From Mesorhizobium opportunistum WSM2075 (GTDB taxonomy: Bacteria; Pseudomonadota; Alphaproteobacteria; Rhizobiales; Rhizobiaceae): 64,000 nucleotides of DNA. A program made the position numbers and the translations under genes. The stretch lies in the NCBI RefSeq assembly GCF_000176035.2, contig NC_015675.1:3600001-3664000 (forward strand), read 5' to 3'. Of this stretch, positions 41,215-52,542 are shown piece after piece (the stretch's first letter is position 1; each line of letters begins with the position of its first letter). The notes below the pieces were generated by a model. The model had not been told where the DNA came from and did not search any database. It saw nothing but the letters and a program-made list of their open reading frames with translations.

Positions 41215-41268
41215 TTCTTGGGGCGCGCCGGTAACTGCGCGCTATTTTGTTGCGGTGAACGGAACTCG

Positions 41269-42723
41269 ATGAAGCTCAGAGATCTAGACGGTATCCTGCC
41301 AGTCGAAGGAACAGCTTCCGCCGATCTGGAGGTTACCGGCATCTCGTCGGATTCCCGGCAGGTTAAACCCGGCGTCATCTTCTTCGCGCTTGCGGGAAGC
41401 AAAGCCGACGGCTCGGCCTATGCCGCCGATGCCGCCAGGCGCGGTGCCGTGGCGATCGTAACAGCCAAGGGCAGCACCGTTGGCGGGCATCCGATTCCAG
41501 TGCTGGCGGTCGACGATCCGCGCCTGGCGCTGGCGCTGGGAGCCGCCCGCTTTTTCGGCAACCAGCCGCAAACCATGGTCGCGGTGACAGGCACCAGCGG
41601 CAAGACGTCGGTCGCCGCCTTCACGAGGCAGATCTGGGAGCAGGCGGGCTACGCCGCCGCCTCGATCGGCACCACCGGCGTGGTGGCGCCGGGCCGCAAC
41701 GAATATGGTTCTCTGACGACGCCCGATCCGGTCGCCCTGCACCAGTTGCTCAAGGAATTGGCCGACGCCGGCGTTACCCACGCCTCGATGGAGGCTTCCA
41801 GCCACGGGCTCGACCAGCGCCGCCTCGACGGCGTCAAGCTCGCGGCCGGCGGCTTCACCAATCTTGGCCGCGACCACATGGATTACCATCCAACGGTCGA
41901 GGATTATCACCGCGCCAAACTGCGCCTGTTCGACACGCTGCTGCCGAAGGGCGCGCCGGCGGTCATCTTTGCCGACGATCCGTGGTCGGCGCCGACAATC
42001 CAGGCCGCGCGGGCCGCCGGGCTCGAGGTGCTGACCGTCGGCCGCCATGGCGATTTCCTTAGGCTGAAACGGGTCGAGCATGAGCGTCATCGCCAGCGCG
42101 CCGAGGTCGAGGCCAACGGTGTGCTTTATGAAATCGACCTGCCGCTGGCCGGCGATTTCCAGATTTCGAACGCGCTTGTGTCCGCGGGGCTTGCCATTTC
42201 CACGGGAATACCAACTGCCAAGGCTTTGATGTCGTTGGAGAAATTGAAGGGCGCGCCGGGCCGGCTCGACCTCGTCGGGACCACCGCCAATGGCGCGCCC
42301 GTTTATGTCGATTATGCCCACAAGCCCGATGCGCTGGAAAACGTGCTGACCTCGGTGCGGCCGTTCACCACGGGCCGCGTCATGGTCGTGTTCGGCTGCG
42401 GCGGCGACCGCGACCGGGGAAAAAGGCCGATCATGGGCGAGATCGCGACCCGGCTCGCCGATGTCGTCATCGTCACCGACGACAATCCGCGTTCGGAAGT
42501 GCCCGAGACGATCCGCGCCGCCATCATGGCTGCGGCGCCTGGAGCCATCGAGATCGGCGACCGGCGCAAGGCGATCCACGATGCGGTCGCGATGCTTGAT
42601 GCCGGCGACACGCTGATCGTGGCCGGCAAGGGTCATGAGGAGGGCCAGACGATCGGCTCCGAGACGCTGCATTTCTCCGATCATGAGGAAGTCCGCGCCG
42701 CGCTGCGGGAGCGTGCTGCATGA
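41269..42723 (+). CDS. murE: UDP-N-acetylmuramoyl-tripeptide synthetase MurE (meso-DAP adding)
   Basis: A 484-residue Mur ligase. The P-loop is [13 protein letters not shown], the carbamylated-Lys region follows YHRAKLRLF, and [12 protein letters not shown] carries the DNPR motif that marks enzymes adding meso-diaminopimelate. [12 protein letters not shown] and [12 protein letters not shown] are further MurE signatures. It adds meso-DAP to UDP-MurNAc-Ala-Glu in the cytoplasm. The start at 41269 ([10 protein letters not shown]) is chosen by homology; the frame is open a little further upstream. The stop overlaps murF (ATGA). Confidence 0.96.
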   Translation: MKLRDLDGILPVEGTASADLEVTGISSDSRQVKPGVIFFALAGSKADGSAYAADAARRGAVAIVTAKGSTVGGHPIPVLAVDDPRLALALGAARFFGNQPQTMVAVTGTSGKTSVAAFTRQIWEQAGYAAASIGTTGVVAPGRNEYGSLTTPDPVALHQLLKELADAGVTHASMEASSHGLDQRRLDGVKLAAGGFTNLGRDHMDYHPTVEDYHRAKLRLFDTLLPKGAPAVIFADDPWSAPTIQAARAAGLEVLTVGRHGDFLRLKRVEHERHRQRAEVEANGVLYEIDLPLAGDFQISNALVSAGLAISTGIPTAKALMSLEKLKGAPGRLDLVGTTANGAPVYVDYAHKPDALENVLTSVRPFTTGRVMVVFGCGGDRDRGKRPIMGEIATRLADVVIVTDDNPRSEVPETIRAAIMAAAPGAIEIGDRRKAIHDAVAMLDAGDTLIVAGKGHEEGQTIGSETLHFSDHEEVRAALRERAA

Positions 42724-44153
42724 ACCTCTTGTGGACTTCCGAAGCGCTGGTTACCGCCATGGACGGGCGGCCGCTCGGTCCGATGCCGGAAGGCATATCG
42801 GGCATTTCGATCGACAGCCGCAGCCTGCAGCCCGGCGATGCCTTCTTCGCCATCAAGGGCGAGGCAATGGACGGGCACGACTTCGCCACCGCTGCGATCA
42901 AGGCCGGCGCCGGCGTATTGGTGGTGGCGGAAGGCAAGCTGCCGTCGCTCGGCCGGCTGACGGCGCCGATTGTCGTCGTCGAGGACGTGCTGGTCGCATT
43001 GGAAAAGCTCGGTGTTGCCGCACGAGCCCGTTCGCAGGCAAAAATCATCGCGGTGACCGGGTCGGCCGGCAAGACCACCACCAAGGAGGCGCTGCGCCAC
43101 GTGCTGTCGGCGGTGGGCAAGGTGCATGCCTCGGCGCAGTCCTTCAACAACCATTGGGGCGTGCCGCTGACCTTGGCGCGCATGCCCGTGGATTGCGATT
43201 ACGCCGTGTTCGAGATCGGCATGAACCATCCCGACGAGATCCGGCCGCTGGTCAAAATGGTGCGGCCGCATGTCGCCATCGTCACCATGATCGCGGCGGC
43301 GCATCTCGGCTTCTTCCGCAACCTCGACGAGATCGCCAAGGCCAAGGCCGAGATTTTCGAAGGCATCGAACCGGATGGCGCCGCCATCCTCAACCGCGAC
43401 GACGCGCGCTTCAAGCTTCTGGACAAGATGGCGCATGCCGCTGGTGTCGAGCATGTCTACGGTTTCGGCGAGAATGCGCGCTCGACCTTCAAGCTCACCA
43501 AGTGCGAACTCCACGCCGACCATTCCGACATCGCCGCCAGGATCGGCGGTCATGATATGATCGCCCGTATCGGCGCGCCCGGCCGTCATATGGTGCAGAA
43601 CGTGCTGGCCGTGCTGGGCGCGGCGCATCTGGTCAGCGCTGACCTCGACAAAGTGGTGCTGGCGCTGGCCGATCTCTCCGCCGAGCGCGGGCGCGGCAAG
43701 CGCCACGTGCTGCGCCATCCCGGTGGCCCGATCACGCTGATCGACGAGAGCTACAATGCCAATCCGGCATCGATGGCCGCCGCGATGGCGTTGCTCAACA
43801 CGACGCCGGTGGCGGGCGAGGGTCGTCGCATTGCCGTGCTCGGCGACATGCTGGAGCTCGGTGACCATTCGGCCAAGCTGCATGCCGCACTTGCCGACCT
43901 CATCGTCGGTACCGGCACGCAGACCGTCTTTCTCGGTGGCCCGGAAATGAAAGCGCTGGCGGAAGCGCTTCCGGCCGAGATCCAGACGGAATACCGCGCC
44001 GGCGCCGCGGAGCTGAAGCCGGTGCTGCTTGCCGCGCTTAAGCCAGGCGACGTGGTGATGATCAAATCGTCGAAGGGCATCGGTTTCGCAAAACTGGTCG
44101 ATGCGCTGCTGGGCAAATTCCCGGCGGAATCCACAACCAGCAAACAGACCTAG
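42720..44153 (+). CDS. murF: UDP-N-acetylmuramoyl-tripeptide-D-alanyl-D-alanine ligase MurF
   Basis: A 477-residue Mur ligase. [20 protein letters not shown] is the N-terminal substrate domain, [13 protein letters not shown] the P-loop, [13 protein letters not shown] and [11 protein letters not shown] the central domain, and [13 protein letters not shown] the MurF-specific C-terminal signature. It adds the D-Ala-D-Ala dipeptide made by Ddl to the UDP-MurNAc-tripeptide. It overlaps murE by 4 bases and is 23 bp from mraY, and the length is normal. Confidence 0.96.
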   Translation: MNLLWTSEALVTAMDGRPLGPMPEGISGISIDSRSLQPGDAFFAIKGEAMDGHDFATAAIKAGAGVLVVAEGKLPSLGRLTAPIVVVEDVLVALEKLGVAARARSQAKIIAVTGSAGKTTTKEALRHVLSAVGKVHASAQSFNNHWGVPLTLARMPVDCDYAVFEIGMNHPDEIRPLVKMVRPHVAIVTMIAAAHLGFFRNLDEIAKAKAEIFEGIEPDGAAILNRDDARFKLLDKMAHAAGVEHVYGFGENARSTFKLTKCELHADHSDIAARIGGHDMIARIGAPGRHMVQNVLAVLGAAHLVSADLDKVVLALADLSAERGRGKRHVLRHPGGPITLIDESYNANPASMAAAMALLNTTPVAGEGRRIAVLGDMLELGDHSAKLHAALADLIVGTGTQTVFLGGPEMKALAEALPAEIQTEYRAGAAELKPVLLAALKPGDVVMIKSSKGIGFAKLVDALLGKFPAESTTSKQT

Positions 44154-44176
44154 ACCAAGTCGGGGGACGAAAGCGC

Positions 44177-45259
44177 ATGTTCACACTGCTCGTCGATTTT
44201 GCGGACAAGATCTCGGTCTTCAATGTCTTCCGTTACATCACCTTCCGTACCGGCGGCGCGCTGATCACATCGGCGCTGATCGTCTTCATCTTCGGGCCGA
44301 CGATCATCAATTCACTCAGGCTGCGCCAGGGCAAGGGCCAGCCGATCCGCGCCGACGGGCCGCAGACGCATTTCAAGAAGGCCGGCACGCCGACCATGGG
44401 CGGCCTGATGATCCTGTCCGGCATCATCGGCTCGTCGCTGCTGTGGGCGAACCTGTCGAGCATCTATGTCTGGGTGGTGCTTTTGGTGACGCTCGGCTTC
44501 GGCTCGATCGGCTTCTACGACGACTATCTGAAGGTGACCAAGCAGTCGCATCTCGGCTTTTCCGGCAAGGCAAGGCTGGCGCTTGAATTCGTCATCGCCG
44601 GCATCGCCGCCTGGGCGATCATGCACAACGGCCAGGCGCCGTTCTCGTCGTCGCTGACGTTCCCCTTCGCCAAGGAATTCATCATCAACCTCGGCTGGTT
44701 CTTCATTCCGTTCTCCTGCTTCGTCATCGTCGGCGCCGGCAACGCGGTGAACCTGACCGACGGCCTCGACGGACTTGCGATCGTGCCGATCATGATCGCG
44801 GCGGCGTCGTTCGGCGTCATTGCCTATCTCTCCGGCAACGCGGTGTTCGCCGAATATCTGCAGATCCATTTCGTGCCGGGCACCGGCGAACTGGCGGTCG
44901 TGCTTGGCGCCGTCATCGGCGCCGGCCTCGGCTTCCTCTGGTTCAACGCGCCGCCGGCGGCGATCTTCATGGGCGATACCGGCTCGCTGGCCATGGGTGG
45001 CCTGATCGGCACCGTCGCCGTCGCCACCAAGCACGAGATCGTGCTGGTCATCGTCGGCGGGCTGTTTGTCGTGGAAATCCTGTCGGTCATCATCCAGGTC
45101 GGCTACTTCAAGATGACCGGCAAGCGGGTGTTCCTGATGGCGCCGATCCACCATCACTTCGAAAAGCTCGGCTGGACCGAAAGCCAGGTGGTGATCCGTT
45201 TCTGGATCATCGCCGTCATCCTGGCGCTGGTCGGCCTCTCCACCCTCAAGCTCAGGTAG
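44177..45259 (+). CDS. mraY: phospho-N-acetylmuramoyl-pentapeptide-transferase MraY
   Basis: A 360-residue integral membrane enzyme with about ten helices. It transfers phospho-MurNAc-pentapeptide to undecaprenyl phosphate to form lipid I. Signature cytoplasmic loops are [25 protein letters not shown] with the Asp pair, [13 protein letters not shown], and [15 protein letters not shown] with the triple His. The length matches the family. AAGTCGGGGGACGAAAG provides the ribosome site. It lies between murF and murD, as in most proteobacteria. Confidence 0.97.
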   Translation: MFTLLVDFADKISVFNVFRYITFRTGGALITSALIVFIFGPTIINSLRLRQGKGQPIRADGPQTHFKKAGTPTMGGLMILSGIIGSSLLWANLSSIYVWVVLLVTLGFGSIGFYDDYLKVTKQSHLGFSGKARLALEFVIAGIAAWAIMHNGQAPFSSSLTFPFAKEFIINLGWFFIPFSCFVIVGAGNAVNLTDGLDGLAIVPIMIAAASFGVIAYLSGNAVFAEYLQIHFVPGTGELAVVLGAVIGAGLGFLWFNAPPAAIFMGDTGSLAMGGLIGTVAVATKHEIVLVIVGGLFVVEILSVIIQVGYFKMTGKRVFLMAPIHHHFEKLGWTESQVVIRFWIIAVILALVGLSTLKLR

Positions 45260-45266
45260 GAACCCC

Positions 45267-46667
45267 TTGATCCCCGCCGCATCTTTCGCAGGCAAGCGCG
45301 TTTCGCTCTTCGGGCTCGGTGGCTCGGGGATCGCGACCGCGCGGGCATTGATCGAGGGTGGCGCGGAGGTGCTGGCCTGGGACGACAATCCCGACAGTGT
45401 CGCCAAGGCGGCCGCCACCGGCATTGAAACCGCCGATCTGCGCGGCGCCGACTGGGCGAAATTCTCGGCCTTCGTGCTGTCGCCGGGCGTGCCGCTGACA
45501 CATCCCAAGCCGCATTGGACGGTGGAGCTGGCGCGCGGCGCCGGTGTCGAGGTGATCGGCGACATCGAACTGTTCTGCCGCGAACGCACGCTCAGTGCGC
45601 CGGCAGCTCCCTTCATCGGGATAACGGGCACCAACGGCAAGTCGACGACGACCGCACTGACGGCGCATATTCTCAAATCGGCGGGCCGCGACACGCAGAT
45701 GGGCGGCAATATCGGCCGCGCGGTGATGACGCTCGATCCGCCGAAGCCCGATCGCCACTATGTCGTGGAATGCTCGTCCTACCAGATCGACCTTGCACCC
45801 TCGATCAACCCGACGGCCGGCATCCTGCTCAACCTGACGCCCGACCATCTCGACCGCCACGGCACCATGCAGCACTACGCCTCGATCAAGGAGCGGCTGG
45901 TGGCGGGCAGCGAGACGGCGATCATCGGCATCGACGATTCCTGGTGCGCGCAGATCGCCGAACGGCTGGAACGGGCAGGGCGGCAGGTCATCCGCATCTC
46001 CAAGCGGCTGCCTTTGACCGACGGCTATTTCGCCGACGGCAGCAATTTGATGGAAGCCGTGCACGGCCGCTACAGCCGGGTCGCCTTCCTCGAAGGCATC
46101 GGTTCGCTGCGCGGCCAGCACAATGCGCAGAACGCGCTTGCCGCGGTCGCCGCGTGCCTCCGGGTCGGGCTGGAGCTTGGCGAGATCCAGTCGGGGCTGG
46201 AAAGCTTCCCAGGCCTCGCGCATCGCATGGAGCAGGTCGGCCGCAAGGACCATGTGCTGTTCATCAACGATTCCAAGGCGACCAATGCCGATGCGGCGGC
46301 GCCCGCCCTGTCGAGCTTCAACCGCATCTACTGGATCGCCGGCGGGCTGCCCAAGGAAGGCGGCATCGAGCCGCTGCGCGGCTTCTTTCCGCGCATCGCC
46401 AAGGCCTACCTGATCGGCGAGGCGGCGCCCGCCTTCTCGGCGACGCTGGGCGAGGCGGTGCCCTATGAGATATCGGGCACGCTGGCCGCAGCCGTCGAAC
46501 ACGCCGCGCGTGATGCGGCCAGGGACGACAGCGGCGAGGCGGTGGTGCTGTTGTCGCCGGCCTGCGCCAGTTTCGACCAGTTCAAGAATTTCGAAGTCCG
46601 CGGCGAAGCCTTCAGGCAAGCTGCGAATGCTATCGAGGGCGTGAAACCCATCGGAGGGGCACGATAA
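45267..46667 (+). CDS. murD: UDP-N-acetylmuramoyl-L-alanine-D-glutamate ligase MurD
   Basis: A 466-residue Mur ligase that adds D-Glu to UDP-MurNAc-L-Ala. The N-terminal Rossmann loop is [14 protein letters not shown], the P-loop [12 protein letters not shown], and [25 protein letters not shown] and [12 protein letters not shown] are MurD signatures. Translation probably begins at the rare TTG at 45267, preceded by AGGTAGGAA; no ATG is available near the conserved N-terminus. The stop TAA shares a base with the ftsW ATG (TAATG), so the two are coupled. Confidence 0.95.
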   Translation: MIPAASFAGKRVSLFGLGGSGIATARALIEGGAEVLAWDDNPDSVAKAAATGIETADLRGADWAKFSAFVLSPGVPLTHPKPHWTVELARGAGVEVIGDIELFCRERTLSAPAAPFIGITGTNGKSTTTALTAHILKSAGRDTQMGGNIGRAVMTLDPPKPDRHYVVECSSYQIDLAPSINPTAGILLNLTPDHLDRHGTMQHYASIKERLVAGSETAIIGIDDSWCAQIAERLERAGRQVIRISKRLPLTDGYFADGSNLMEAVHGRYSRVAFLEGIGSLRGQHNAQNALAAVAACLRVGLELGEIQSGLESFPGLAHRMEQVGRKDHVLFINDSKATNADAAAPALSSFNRIYWIAGGLPKEGGIEPLRGFFPRIAKAYLIGEAAPAFSATLGEAVPYEISGTLAAAVEHAARDAARDDSGEAVVLLSPACASFDQFKNFEVRGEAFRQAANAIEGVKPIGGAR

Positions 46668-47818
46668 TGCAGAGCCGTCTCGACAAAAGCCCGGTTGCAA
46701 CCTGGTGGTGGACGATCGATCGCTGGTTCCTGGCGGCATTCCTGTCGCTGATGGGGCTCGGCATCGTCTTGTCCTTCGCCGCCAGCCCGGCGGTGGCCGA
46801 ACGGATCGGTCTCGACAGCTTCCACTTCGCCACCAGGCAGATCATCTTCACCGTGCCGGCGCTCGGCGTGATGCTGGCCGTGTCCTTCCTCGATTCCCGG
46901 CAGATCCGTCGCATGGCACTGATCATGCTATGCCTGATGCTGGTGCTGATGGTGGCGGTGCTCTACATCGGCATCGAGGTGAAGGGCGCGCGGCGCTGGG
47001 TGTCGATTGCCGGCCTGTCGATCCAGCCGTCGGAATTCCTCAAGCCGGCCTTCGTCATCATGTGCGCCTGGCTGTTCGCCGAACACAAGCGCCAGCCCGA
47101 CATTCCCGGCAATCTGTTCGCCATGCTGCTCCTAGTGCTGGTCGTGTCGCTGCTGGTGGCGCAGCCGGATCTCGGCCAGACCATGTTGACGACCGGCACC
47201 TGGGGCATCATGTTCTTCATGGCGGGGCTGCCATGGCTGTGGATCATCGTGCTGGGCGCGGCCGGCGTAGGCGGCGTCTTCGCCGCCTATACGGTGTTCC
47301 CGCACGTTGCCTTGCGCATCGACAAGTTCCTCACCGGCGAAGGCGATACGTTCCAGGTCGACATGGGACGCGACGCCCTGATCAACGGCGGCTGGTTCGG
47401 CGTCGGGCCGGGCGAGGGCACCGTCAAGCGGGTCATTCCGGACAGCCATGCCGACTTCGTGTTCTCGGTCGCGGGCGAGGAATTCGGGCTGATCATGTGC
47501 TTCTTCATCATGTCGATCTTCGCCTTCATCGTGCTGCGCGGCCTCAACACGGCGCTCAAGGAACATGACGATTTCACCCGTTATGCGGTCGGCGGCCTGG
47601 TCACCGTGTTCGGCCTGCAGGCGGTCATCAACATGTGCGTCAACCTGCAACTGGTGCCGGCCAAGGGCATGACATTGCCCTTCATCTCCTATGGCGGCTC
47701 CTCGCAGATCGCCATCGCCATCTCGATGGGCATGGTGCTGGCGCTGACGCGCAAGCGGCCGGAAAAGCGCAAGCAAATGGGCTTTACGCTGCCGCAGCGC
47801 GCGATGCCGGCGGAGTGA
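46667..47818 (+). CDS. ftsW: peptidoglycan glycosyltransferase FtsW
   Basis: A 383-residue SEDS-family membrane protein with ten predicted helices. Conserved pieces are [23 protein letters not shown] near residue 105, [11 protein letters not shown], and [19 protein letters not shown] near the end. FtsW polymerises lipid II into septal glycan strands and pairs with FtsI. It starts on the last base of the murD stop. murG begins 1 base after its own stop. Confidence 0.96.
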   Translation: MQSRLDKSPVATWWWTIDRWFLAAFLSLMGLGIVLSFAASPAVAERIGLDSFHFATRQIIFTVPALGVMLAVSFLDSRQIRRMALIMLCLMLVLMVAVLYIGIEVKGARRWVSIAGLSIQPSEFLKPAFVIMCAWLFAEHKRQPDIPGNLFAMLLLVLVVSLLVAQPDLGQTMLTTGTWGIMFFMAGLPWLWIIVLGAAGVGGVFAAYTVFPHVALRIDKFLTGEGDTFQVDMGRDALINGGWFGVGPGEGTVKRVIPDSHADFVFSVAGEEFGLIMCFFIMSIFAFIVLRGLNTALKEHDDFTRYAVGGLVTVFGLQAVINMCVNLQLVPAKGMTLPFISYGGSSQIAIAISMGMVLALTRKRPEKRKQMGFTLPQRAMPAE

Positions 47819-47819
47819 C

Positions 47820-48947
47820 ATGGCGAGAGGCGTCATCCTTCTTGCGGCGGGCGGAACCGGCGGACACCTGTTTCCGGCCGAGGCGCTGGCGCATGAGCTG
47901 AACGAGCGCGGCTGGTCGGTGCATCTGGCGACCGACGACCGCGCCGAGCGGTTTGCCGGCCATTTCCCGGCCGCCGCCATCCATCCCATCCAGTCGGCGA
48001 CGATGGGTTCGAAGAACCCCATTGCCATGCTCGGCGCCTTCTGGAAAATCTGGCGCGGCGTGCGCCAGGCGTCCGCTGTCATCGCCAGGATCAAGCCGGA
48101 TGCGGTCGTCGGCTTCGGCGGCTATCCGACCTTGCCGCCGCTCTATGCGGCGACCCGGCGCAAGGTGCCGACGCTGATCCATGAACAGAACGCTGTGATG
48201 GGGCGCGCCAACCGGGCGCTGGCCGGCCGCGTGGACGCGATCGCCGGCGGCTTCCTGCCGCAGGATACGACTGCCGTGGGCGCCAAGACGGTGACGACAG
48301 GCAATCCGGTCCGGCCGGCCGTGCTGGAAGCGGCCAGGACGCCTTATGCGGCATCGGCCGGCGAACAGCCGTTCCGCCTCCTGGTGTTCGGCGGCAGCCA
48401 GGGTGCGCAGTTCTTTTCCGACGCCATGCCGGGGGCCGTCGCGCTGCTTTCGGATGCGCAGCGCAAGCGGCTTGTGATCACACAGCAGGCTCGCGCGGAC
48501 GATGTGGCGCGGGTGAAGGCGGCCTATGCCGCTCTTGGCGTCGCCGTCGAGGTCTCGCCCTTCTTCACCGACATGGCGGCACGCATGGCGACGGCGCATC
48601 TGGTGATCTCGCGCTCCGGCGCATCGACCGTTTCGGAGATCGCCGTCATCGGCCGGCCGGCGCTGCTGGTGCCTTATCCCTACGCGCTCGACCATGACCA
48701 GGCGGCGAACGCGGCGGCCCTTGCCGCTGCCGGAGGCGGCGAGGTGCACCCGCAATCCTCGCTGTCGCCGGAGCGCATCGCGGCGCTGATTGGTGGGCTG
48801 ATGGACAATCCCGAGCGGCTTGCCGCGATGGCTGCGGGCGCGAAATCGGCCGGCAGACCGGACGCGGCACGGTTGCTCGCCGATCTCACAGAGGCTATTG
48901 CGTCCGAAAAAACCGTCTCGGATTTCAGGAAGGGGACGCACGCATGA
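47820..48947 (+). CDS. murG: UDP-N-acetylglucosamine-N-acetylmuramyl-(pentapeptide) pyrophosphoryl-undecaprenol GlcNAc transferase MurG
   Basis: A 375-residue GT28 glycosyltransferase. Signatures are [19 protein letters not shown] (glycine-rich G loop 1), [30 protein letters not shown], and the donor-binding [26 protein letters not shown]. It adds GlcNAc to lipid I to make lipid II at the cytoplasmic face of the inner membrane. The stop overlaps murC by 4 bases. Confidence 0.96.
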   Translation: MARGVILLAAGGTGGHLFPAEALAHELNERGWSVHLATDDRAERFAGHFPAAAIHPIQSATMGSKNPIAMLGAFWKIWRGVRQASAVIARIKPDAVVGFGGYPTLPPLYAATRRKVPTLIHEQNAVMGRANRALAGRVDAIAGGFLPQDTTAVGAKTVTTGNPVRPAVLEAARTPYAASAGEQPFRLLVFGGSQGAQFFSDAMPGAVALLSDAQRKRLVITQQARADDVARVKAAYAALGVAVEVSPFFTDMAARMATAHLVISRSGASTVSEIAVIGRPALLVPYPYALDHDQAANAAALAAAGGGEVHPQSSLSPERIAALIGGLMDNPERLAAMAAGAKSAGRPDAARLLADLTEAIASEKTVSDFRKGTHA

Positions 48948-50350
48948 AGATGCCGCAGACCATCGGCCTTGTGCATTTCATCGGTATTGGCGGCATCGGC
49001 ATGAGCGGCATCGCCGAAGTGCTGCACAATCTCGGCTACAAGGTGCAAGGGTCCGACCAGGCCGACAGCGCCAATGTGCAACGGCTGCGCGACAAGGGCA
49101 TCGAATGCTTCGTCGGCCACAAGGCCGAGAATCTCGGCGAGGCCGAGGTGGTGGTCGTTTCGACAGCGATCAAGAAATCCAATCCGGAGCTGAAGGCCGC
49201 GCGCGAAAAGCTGCTGCCGATCGTGCGCCGTGCCGAGATGCTGGCCGAACTGATGCGCTTCCGCCAGGCGGTGGCGATCGGCGGCACGCATGGCAAGACG
49301 ACGACGACCTCGATGGTCGCGACCTTGCTTGAAGCCGGCGGGCTCGACCCGACCGTCATCAATGGCGGCATCATCAACGCCTATGGCACCAATGCCCGCA
49401 TGGGTGACGGCGAGTGGATGGTGGTCGAGGCCGACGAAAGCGACGGCACTTTCCTCAAATTGCCGGCAGAGATCGCCGTGGTCACCAACATCGACCCCGA
49501 GCATCTCGATCACTATGGCAGCTTCGACAAGGTGCGCGAGGCGTTCCGCCAGTTCGTCGAGAACGTGCCGTTCTACGGTTTTGGCGTGATGTGTACCGAC
49601 CACCCTGAAGTACAGGCTCTGGTCAGCAGGATCGAGGACCGCCGCGTCATCACCTATGGCGAGAACGCGCAGGCCGACGTGCGCTTCACCAACCACCGCA
49701 TGGCCGGCGCCATTTCGGAATTCGACGTGGTGATCCGCAACCGCAAGACCGGCGGCCAGACAGCGATATCGGACCTGCGGCTGCCGATGCCCGGCCGTCA
49801 CAACGTCTCCAACGCCACCGCCGCGATCGCGGTCGCGCACGAACTTGGCCTGTCGGCCGAGGCGATCAAGAAGGGCCTGTCGTCCTTCGCCGGCGTCAAG
49901 CGGCGCTTCACCCATACCGGCTCGTGGAACGGCGTCGATGTGTTCGACGATTATGGCCACCATCCCGTCGAAATCGCTGCGGTGCTGAAGGCGGCGCGCA
50001 GCGCGACCAAGGGCCGCGTCATCGCCATTGCCCAGCCGCACCGCTTCACCCGGCTGCATGATCTGTTCAACGAGTTCTCGGCCTGCTTCAACGATGCCGA
50101 CACGGTGATGGTCGCCCCGGTCTACGCTGCCGGCGAAGAGCCGATCGACGGTGTCACGTCAGACGAGCTGGTGTCTCGCATCCGTGCCGGCGGCCATCGC
50201 GATGCCCGCTACATAGAGGGGCCGGCGGCGATCGCGCCGGTTATCCGCGATCTGGCCAAACCTGGCGATTTCGTCGTCTTCCTCGGCGCCGGCAACATCA
50301 CCCAATGGGCCTATGCGCTGCCCAAGGAGCTCGGCGGGACTGTTTCATGA
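48944..50350 (+). CDS. murC: UDP-N-acetylmuramate-L-alanine ligase MurC
   Basis: A 468-residue Mur ligase, first of the amino-acid-adding series. The N-terminal Rossmann loop is [21 protein letters not shown], the P-loop [12 protein letters not shown], and [32 protein letters not shown] and [12 protein letters not shown] follow in the MurC order. It joins L-Ala to UDP-MurNAc in the cytoplasm. It is coupled by ATGA to both murG upstream and murB downstream. Confidence 0.96.
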   Translation: MKMPQTIGLVHFIGIGGIGMSGIAEVLHNLGYKVQGSDQADSANVQRLRDKGIECFVGHKAENLGEAEVVVVSTAIKKSNPELKAAREKLLPIVRRAEMLAELMRFRQAVAIGGTHGKTTTTSMVATLLEAGGLDPTVINGGIINAYGTNARMGDGEWMVVEADESDGTFLKLPAEIAVVTNIDPEHLDHYGSFDKVREAFRQFVENVPFYGFGVMCTDHPEVQALVSRIEDRRVITYGENAQADVRFTNHRMAGAISEFDVVIRNRKTGGQTAISDLRLPMPGRHNVSNATAAIAVAHELGLSAEAIKKGLSSFAGVKRRFTHTGSWNGVDVFDDYGHHPVEIAAVLKAARSATKGRVIAIAQPHRFTRLHDLFNEFSACFNDADTVMVAPVYAAGEEPIDGVTSDELVSRIRAGGHRDARYIEGPAAIAPVIRDLAKPGDFVVFLGAGNITQWAYALPKELGGTVS

Positions 50351-51312
50351 TGCACGGCCAGGCCTTGATCGACAGACTTGGCGACCGGCTTGCCGGCCTG
50401 CGCGGCCGCATCACGCCGAATGCCGAGATGGACAAGATCACCTGGTTCCGGGCCGGCGGCCTTGCCGAGGCGCTGTTCCAGCCGGCCGACGAGGAAGACC
50501 TGGCCGCTTTCCTCAAGGCGGTTCCCGAAGAGGTGCCGATGACCATCGTCGGCGTCGGTTCGAACCTGCTGGTCCGCGACGGCGGCATTCCCGGCTTTGT
50601 CATCCGGCTTTCAGCCAAGGGCTTTGGCGAGGCCGAAGTCATTTCGCCGATCAGGATCAAGGCCGGCGCGGCCACGCCCGACAAGCGGGTGGCCGCGGTG
50701 GCGCTCGAGGCAGGCATTGGCGGCTTCCATTTCTACCACGGCATCCCAGGCGCCATTGGCGGGGCGCTGAGGATGAATGCCGGTGCCAATGGTGTCGAGA
50801 CACGCGAGCGCGTTGTCGAGGTGCGGGCGCTCGACCGCAAGGGCAATCTCCTGACGTTGAGCAATGCCGAGATGGGCTATGCCTATCGCCATTCCGGAGC
50901 CCCGTCCGGGCTGATCTTCACTTCGGCGGTGTTCGAAGGCTTTGCCGAGGAGAAGGCGGTGATCAAGGCGGCGATGGATGCAGTCCAGAACCACCGCGAG
51001 ACCGTGCAGCCGATCCGCGAAAAGACCGGCGGCTCCACCTTCAAGAATCCGGAAGGCACGTCGGCCTGGAAGGAGATCGACAAGGCAGGCTGCCGCGGCC
51101 TGATGATCGGCGGTGCACAGATGTCGCCGATGCACTGCAACTTCATGATCAACACTGGCACTGCGACCGGTTACGATCTCGAATATCTCGGCGAGACGGT
51201 GCGTGCCCGCGTGCTCGAACATTCGGGCATCCGCCTGCACTGGGAGATCAAGCGCATCGGCAATTTCCGCTCCGGGCATGCCGTGCAGGAGTTTCTCGGT
51301 CAGCTCCTGTAG
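50347..51312 (+). CDS. murB: UDP-N-acetylenolpyruvoylglucosamine reductase MurB
   Basis: A 321-residue FAD enzyme that reduces UDP-GlcNAc-enolpyruvate to UDP-MurNAc with NADPH. Signatures are [62 protein letters not shown] and [14 protein letters not shown], typical of type II MurB. The ATG at 50347 overlaps the murC stop (ATGA). It ends the first uninterrupted block of the cluster: a hairpin and a 303-bp gap follow. Confidence 0.95.
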   Translation: MMHGQALIDRLGDRLAGLRGRITPNAEMDKITWFRAGGLAEALFQPADEEDLAAFLKAVPEEVPMTIVGVGSNLLVRDGGIPGFVIRLSAKGFGEAEVISPIRIKAGAATPDKRVAAVALEAGIGGFHFYHGIPGAIGGALRMNAGANGVETRERVVEVRALDRKGNLLTLSNAEMGYAYRHSGAPSGLIFTSAVFEGFAEEKAVIKAAMDAVQNHRETVQPIREKTGGSTFKNPEGTSAWKEIDKAGCRGLMIGGAQMSPMHCNFMINTGTATGYDLEYLGETVRARVLEHSGIRLHWEIKRIGNFRSGHAVQEFLGQLL

Positions 51313-51313
51313 C

Positions 51314-51352
51314 CGCCGTTGAAGTTCATGTGATGCATGAACTTCAACGGCG
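51314..51352 (+). other. perfect 17-bp hairpin between murB and ddl
   Basis: CGCCGTTGAAGTTCATG at 51314-51330 and its exact complement at 51336-51352 flank a TGATG loop, starting 1 base after the murB stop codon. The stem is long and perfect but no T-tract follows, so it is not a standard terminator. It may stabilise the 3' end of the upstream transcript, attenuate transcription into ddl, or be a mobile palindrome. Confidence 0.65.
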
Positions 51353-51383
51353 TTCCCGGAACGCGCAAAACCGTTGCTCCCAG

Positions 51384-51564
51384 GACTCACCGACACGGTT
51401 TTCGCAGCCATTTTCTCAGAAAGTGAATCTCTCGGAATCATAAGCACTTGCCAGTGAATCAACTCTCTGATTCTCTGCTCGAAAGCGTTTCCTGATTTGA
51501 GTCGTTCGACGCGTTACCCGCGTTTTCCGTCTGGGGGGGGCAACCTGCCGGGAGACTCGGACTC
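51384..51564. promoter_or_regulatory. cluster of eight GANTC (CcrM) sites before ddl-ftsQAZ
   Basis: GANTC occurs at 51384, 51425, 51435, 51456, 51469, 51499, 51554 and 51560, eight times in 181 bp; chance predicts fewer than one. The block lies in the only long gap of the dcw cluster, 52 bp before the ddl start, so it probably marks the promoter of ddl-ftsQ-ftsA-ftsZ. CcrM methylates GANTC late in the cell cycle in alphaproteobacteria, and in Caulobacter the methylation state controls ftsZ transcription. I could not pick out a -35/-10 pair. The rest of the 51313-51615 gap holds only the hairpin before it and a run of eight G near 51533. Confidence 0.7.
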
Positions 51565-51615
51565 AATGTTGCGGAAATCCTGGTTTTGGTCCGCCGTGAG
51601 AGGGGATGACGGGGA

Positions 51616-52542
51616 ATGAAGAGCAAGCATGTGGCCGTACTGCTGGGAGGTTTCTCGTCCGAGCGGCCCGTGTCCCTGTCCTCGGGAAAGGCTTGCGCCG
51701 ATGAGCTCGAGAAAGAAGGCTACCAGGTCACGCGTGTCGATGTCGGGCGCGATGTCGGCTCGGTGCTCGCCGAACTCAAGCCCGATGTCGCTTTCAATGC
51801 GCTGCATGGTCCGTTCGGCGAGGATGGCACAATCCAGGGCATCCTCGAATATCTCGCCATTCCCTACACCCATTCGGGCGTGCTCGCCTCGGCGTTGGCC
51901 ATGAACAAGGAGCAGGCCAAGCGAGTTGCCAAATCGGTCGGCACGCCTGTCGCCGAATCGAAGGTCACCAGCCGCTTCGCCATCCAGGACAAGCATCCGA
52001 TGAAGCCGCCCTATGTGGTCAAACCGGTCAGCGAGGGCTCGAGCTTCGGTGTCGTCATCGTCAGCGAGGGCCAGTCGCATCCGCCGCAGGTCATCGGTTC
52101 GTCCGAGTGGAAATATGGCGATACCGTCATGGTCGAGCGCTACATCCACGGCCGGGAGCTGACCTGTGCGGTGATGGGCGATGTCGCGCTCGGGGTCTGC
52201 GAGATCATCCCGACCGGCCATTCCTTCTACGACTATGATTCAAAATATGTCGCTGGCGGATCAAAGCACGAATGCCCCGCAAAAGTTTCACCGAATATTT
52301 ACCAAAAAATACAAACACTGGCGCTCAAGGCTCACCAAGTGATCGGCTGTCGGGGCGTTTCCCGGTCGGACTTCCGTTATGACGATCGTCACTCCGAAAA
52401 TGGCGAGGTTGTATGGCTCGAGGTCAATACCCAACCGGGCATGACACCGACGTCCTTGGTGCCTGAAATCGCTGCCCATGCCGGGCACTCGTTTGGCGAT
52501 CTGTTGAGTTGGATGGTGGAGGACGCTTCGTGTCTGCGTTGA
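51616..52542 (+). CDS. ddl: D-alanine-D-alanine ligase
   Basis: A 308-residue ATP-grasp ligase, DdlB type. [17 protein letters not shown] is the N-terminal signature, [17 protein letters not shown] follows, [14 protein letters not shown] is the ATP-binding loop, and [19 protein letters not shown] holds the metal-binding Glu/Asn. It makes D-Ala-D-Ala for MurF. GACGGGGA precedes the ATG. Its 3' end overlaps ftsQ by 13 bases. It opens the second block of the cluster, downstream of the GANTC-rich region. Confidence 0.96.
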   Translation: MKSKHVAVLLGGFSSERPVSLSSGKACADELEKEGYQVTRVDVGRDVGSVLAELKPDVAFNALHGPFGEDGTIQGILEYLAIPYTHSGVLASALAMNKEQAKRVAKSVGTPVAESKVTSRFAIQDKHPMKPPYVVKPVSEGSSFGVVIVSEGQSHPPQVIGSSEWKYGDTVMVERYIHGRELTCAVMGDVALGVCEIIPTGHSFYDYDSKYVAGGSKHECPAKVSPNIYQKIQTLALKAHQVIGCRGVSRSDFRYDDRHSENGEVVWLEVNTQPGMTPTSLVPEIAAHAGHSFGDLLSWMVEDASCLR

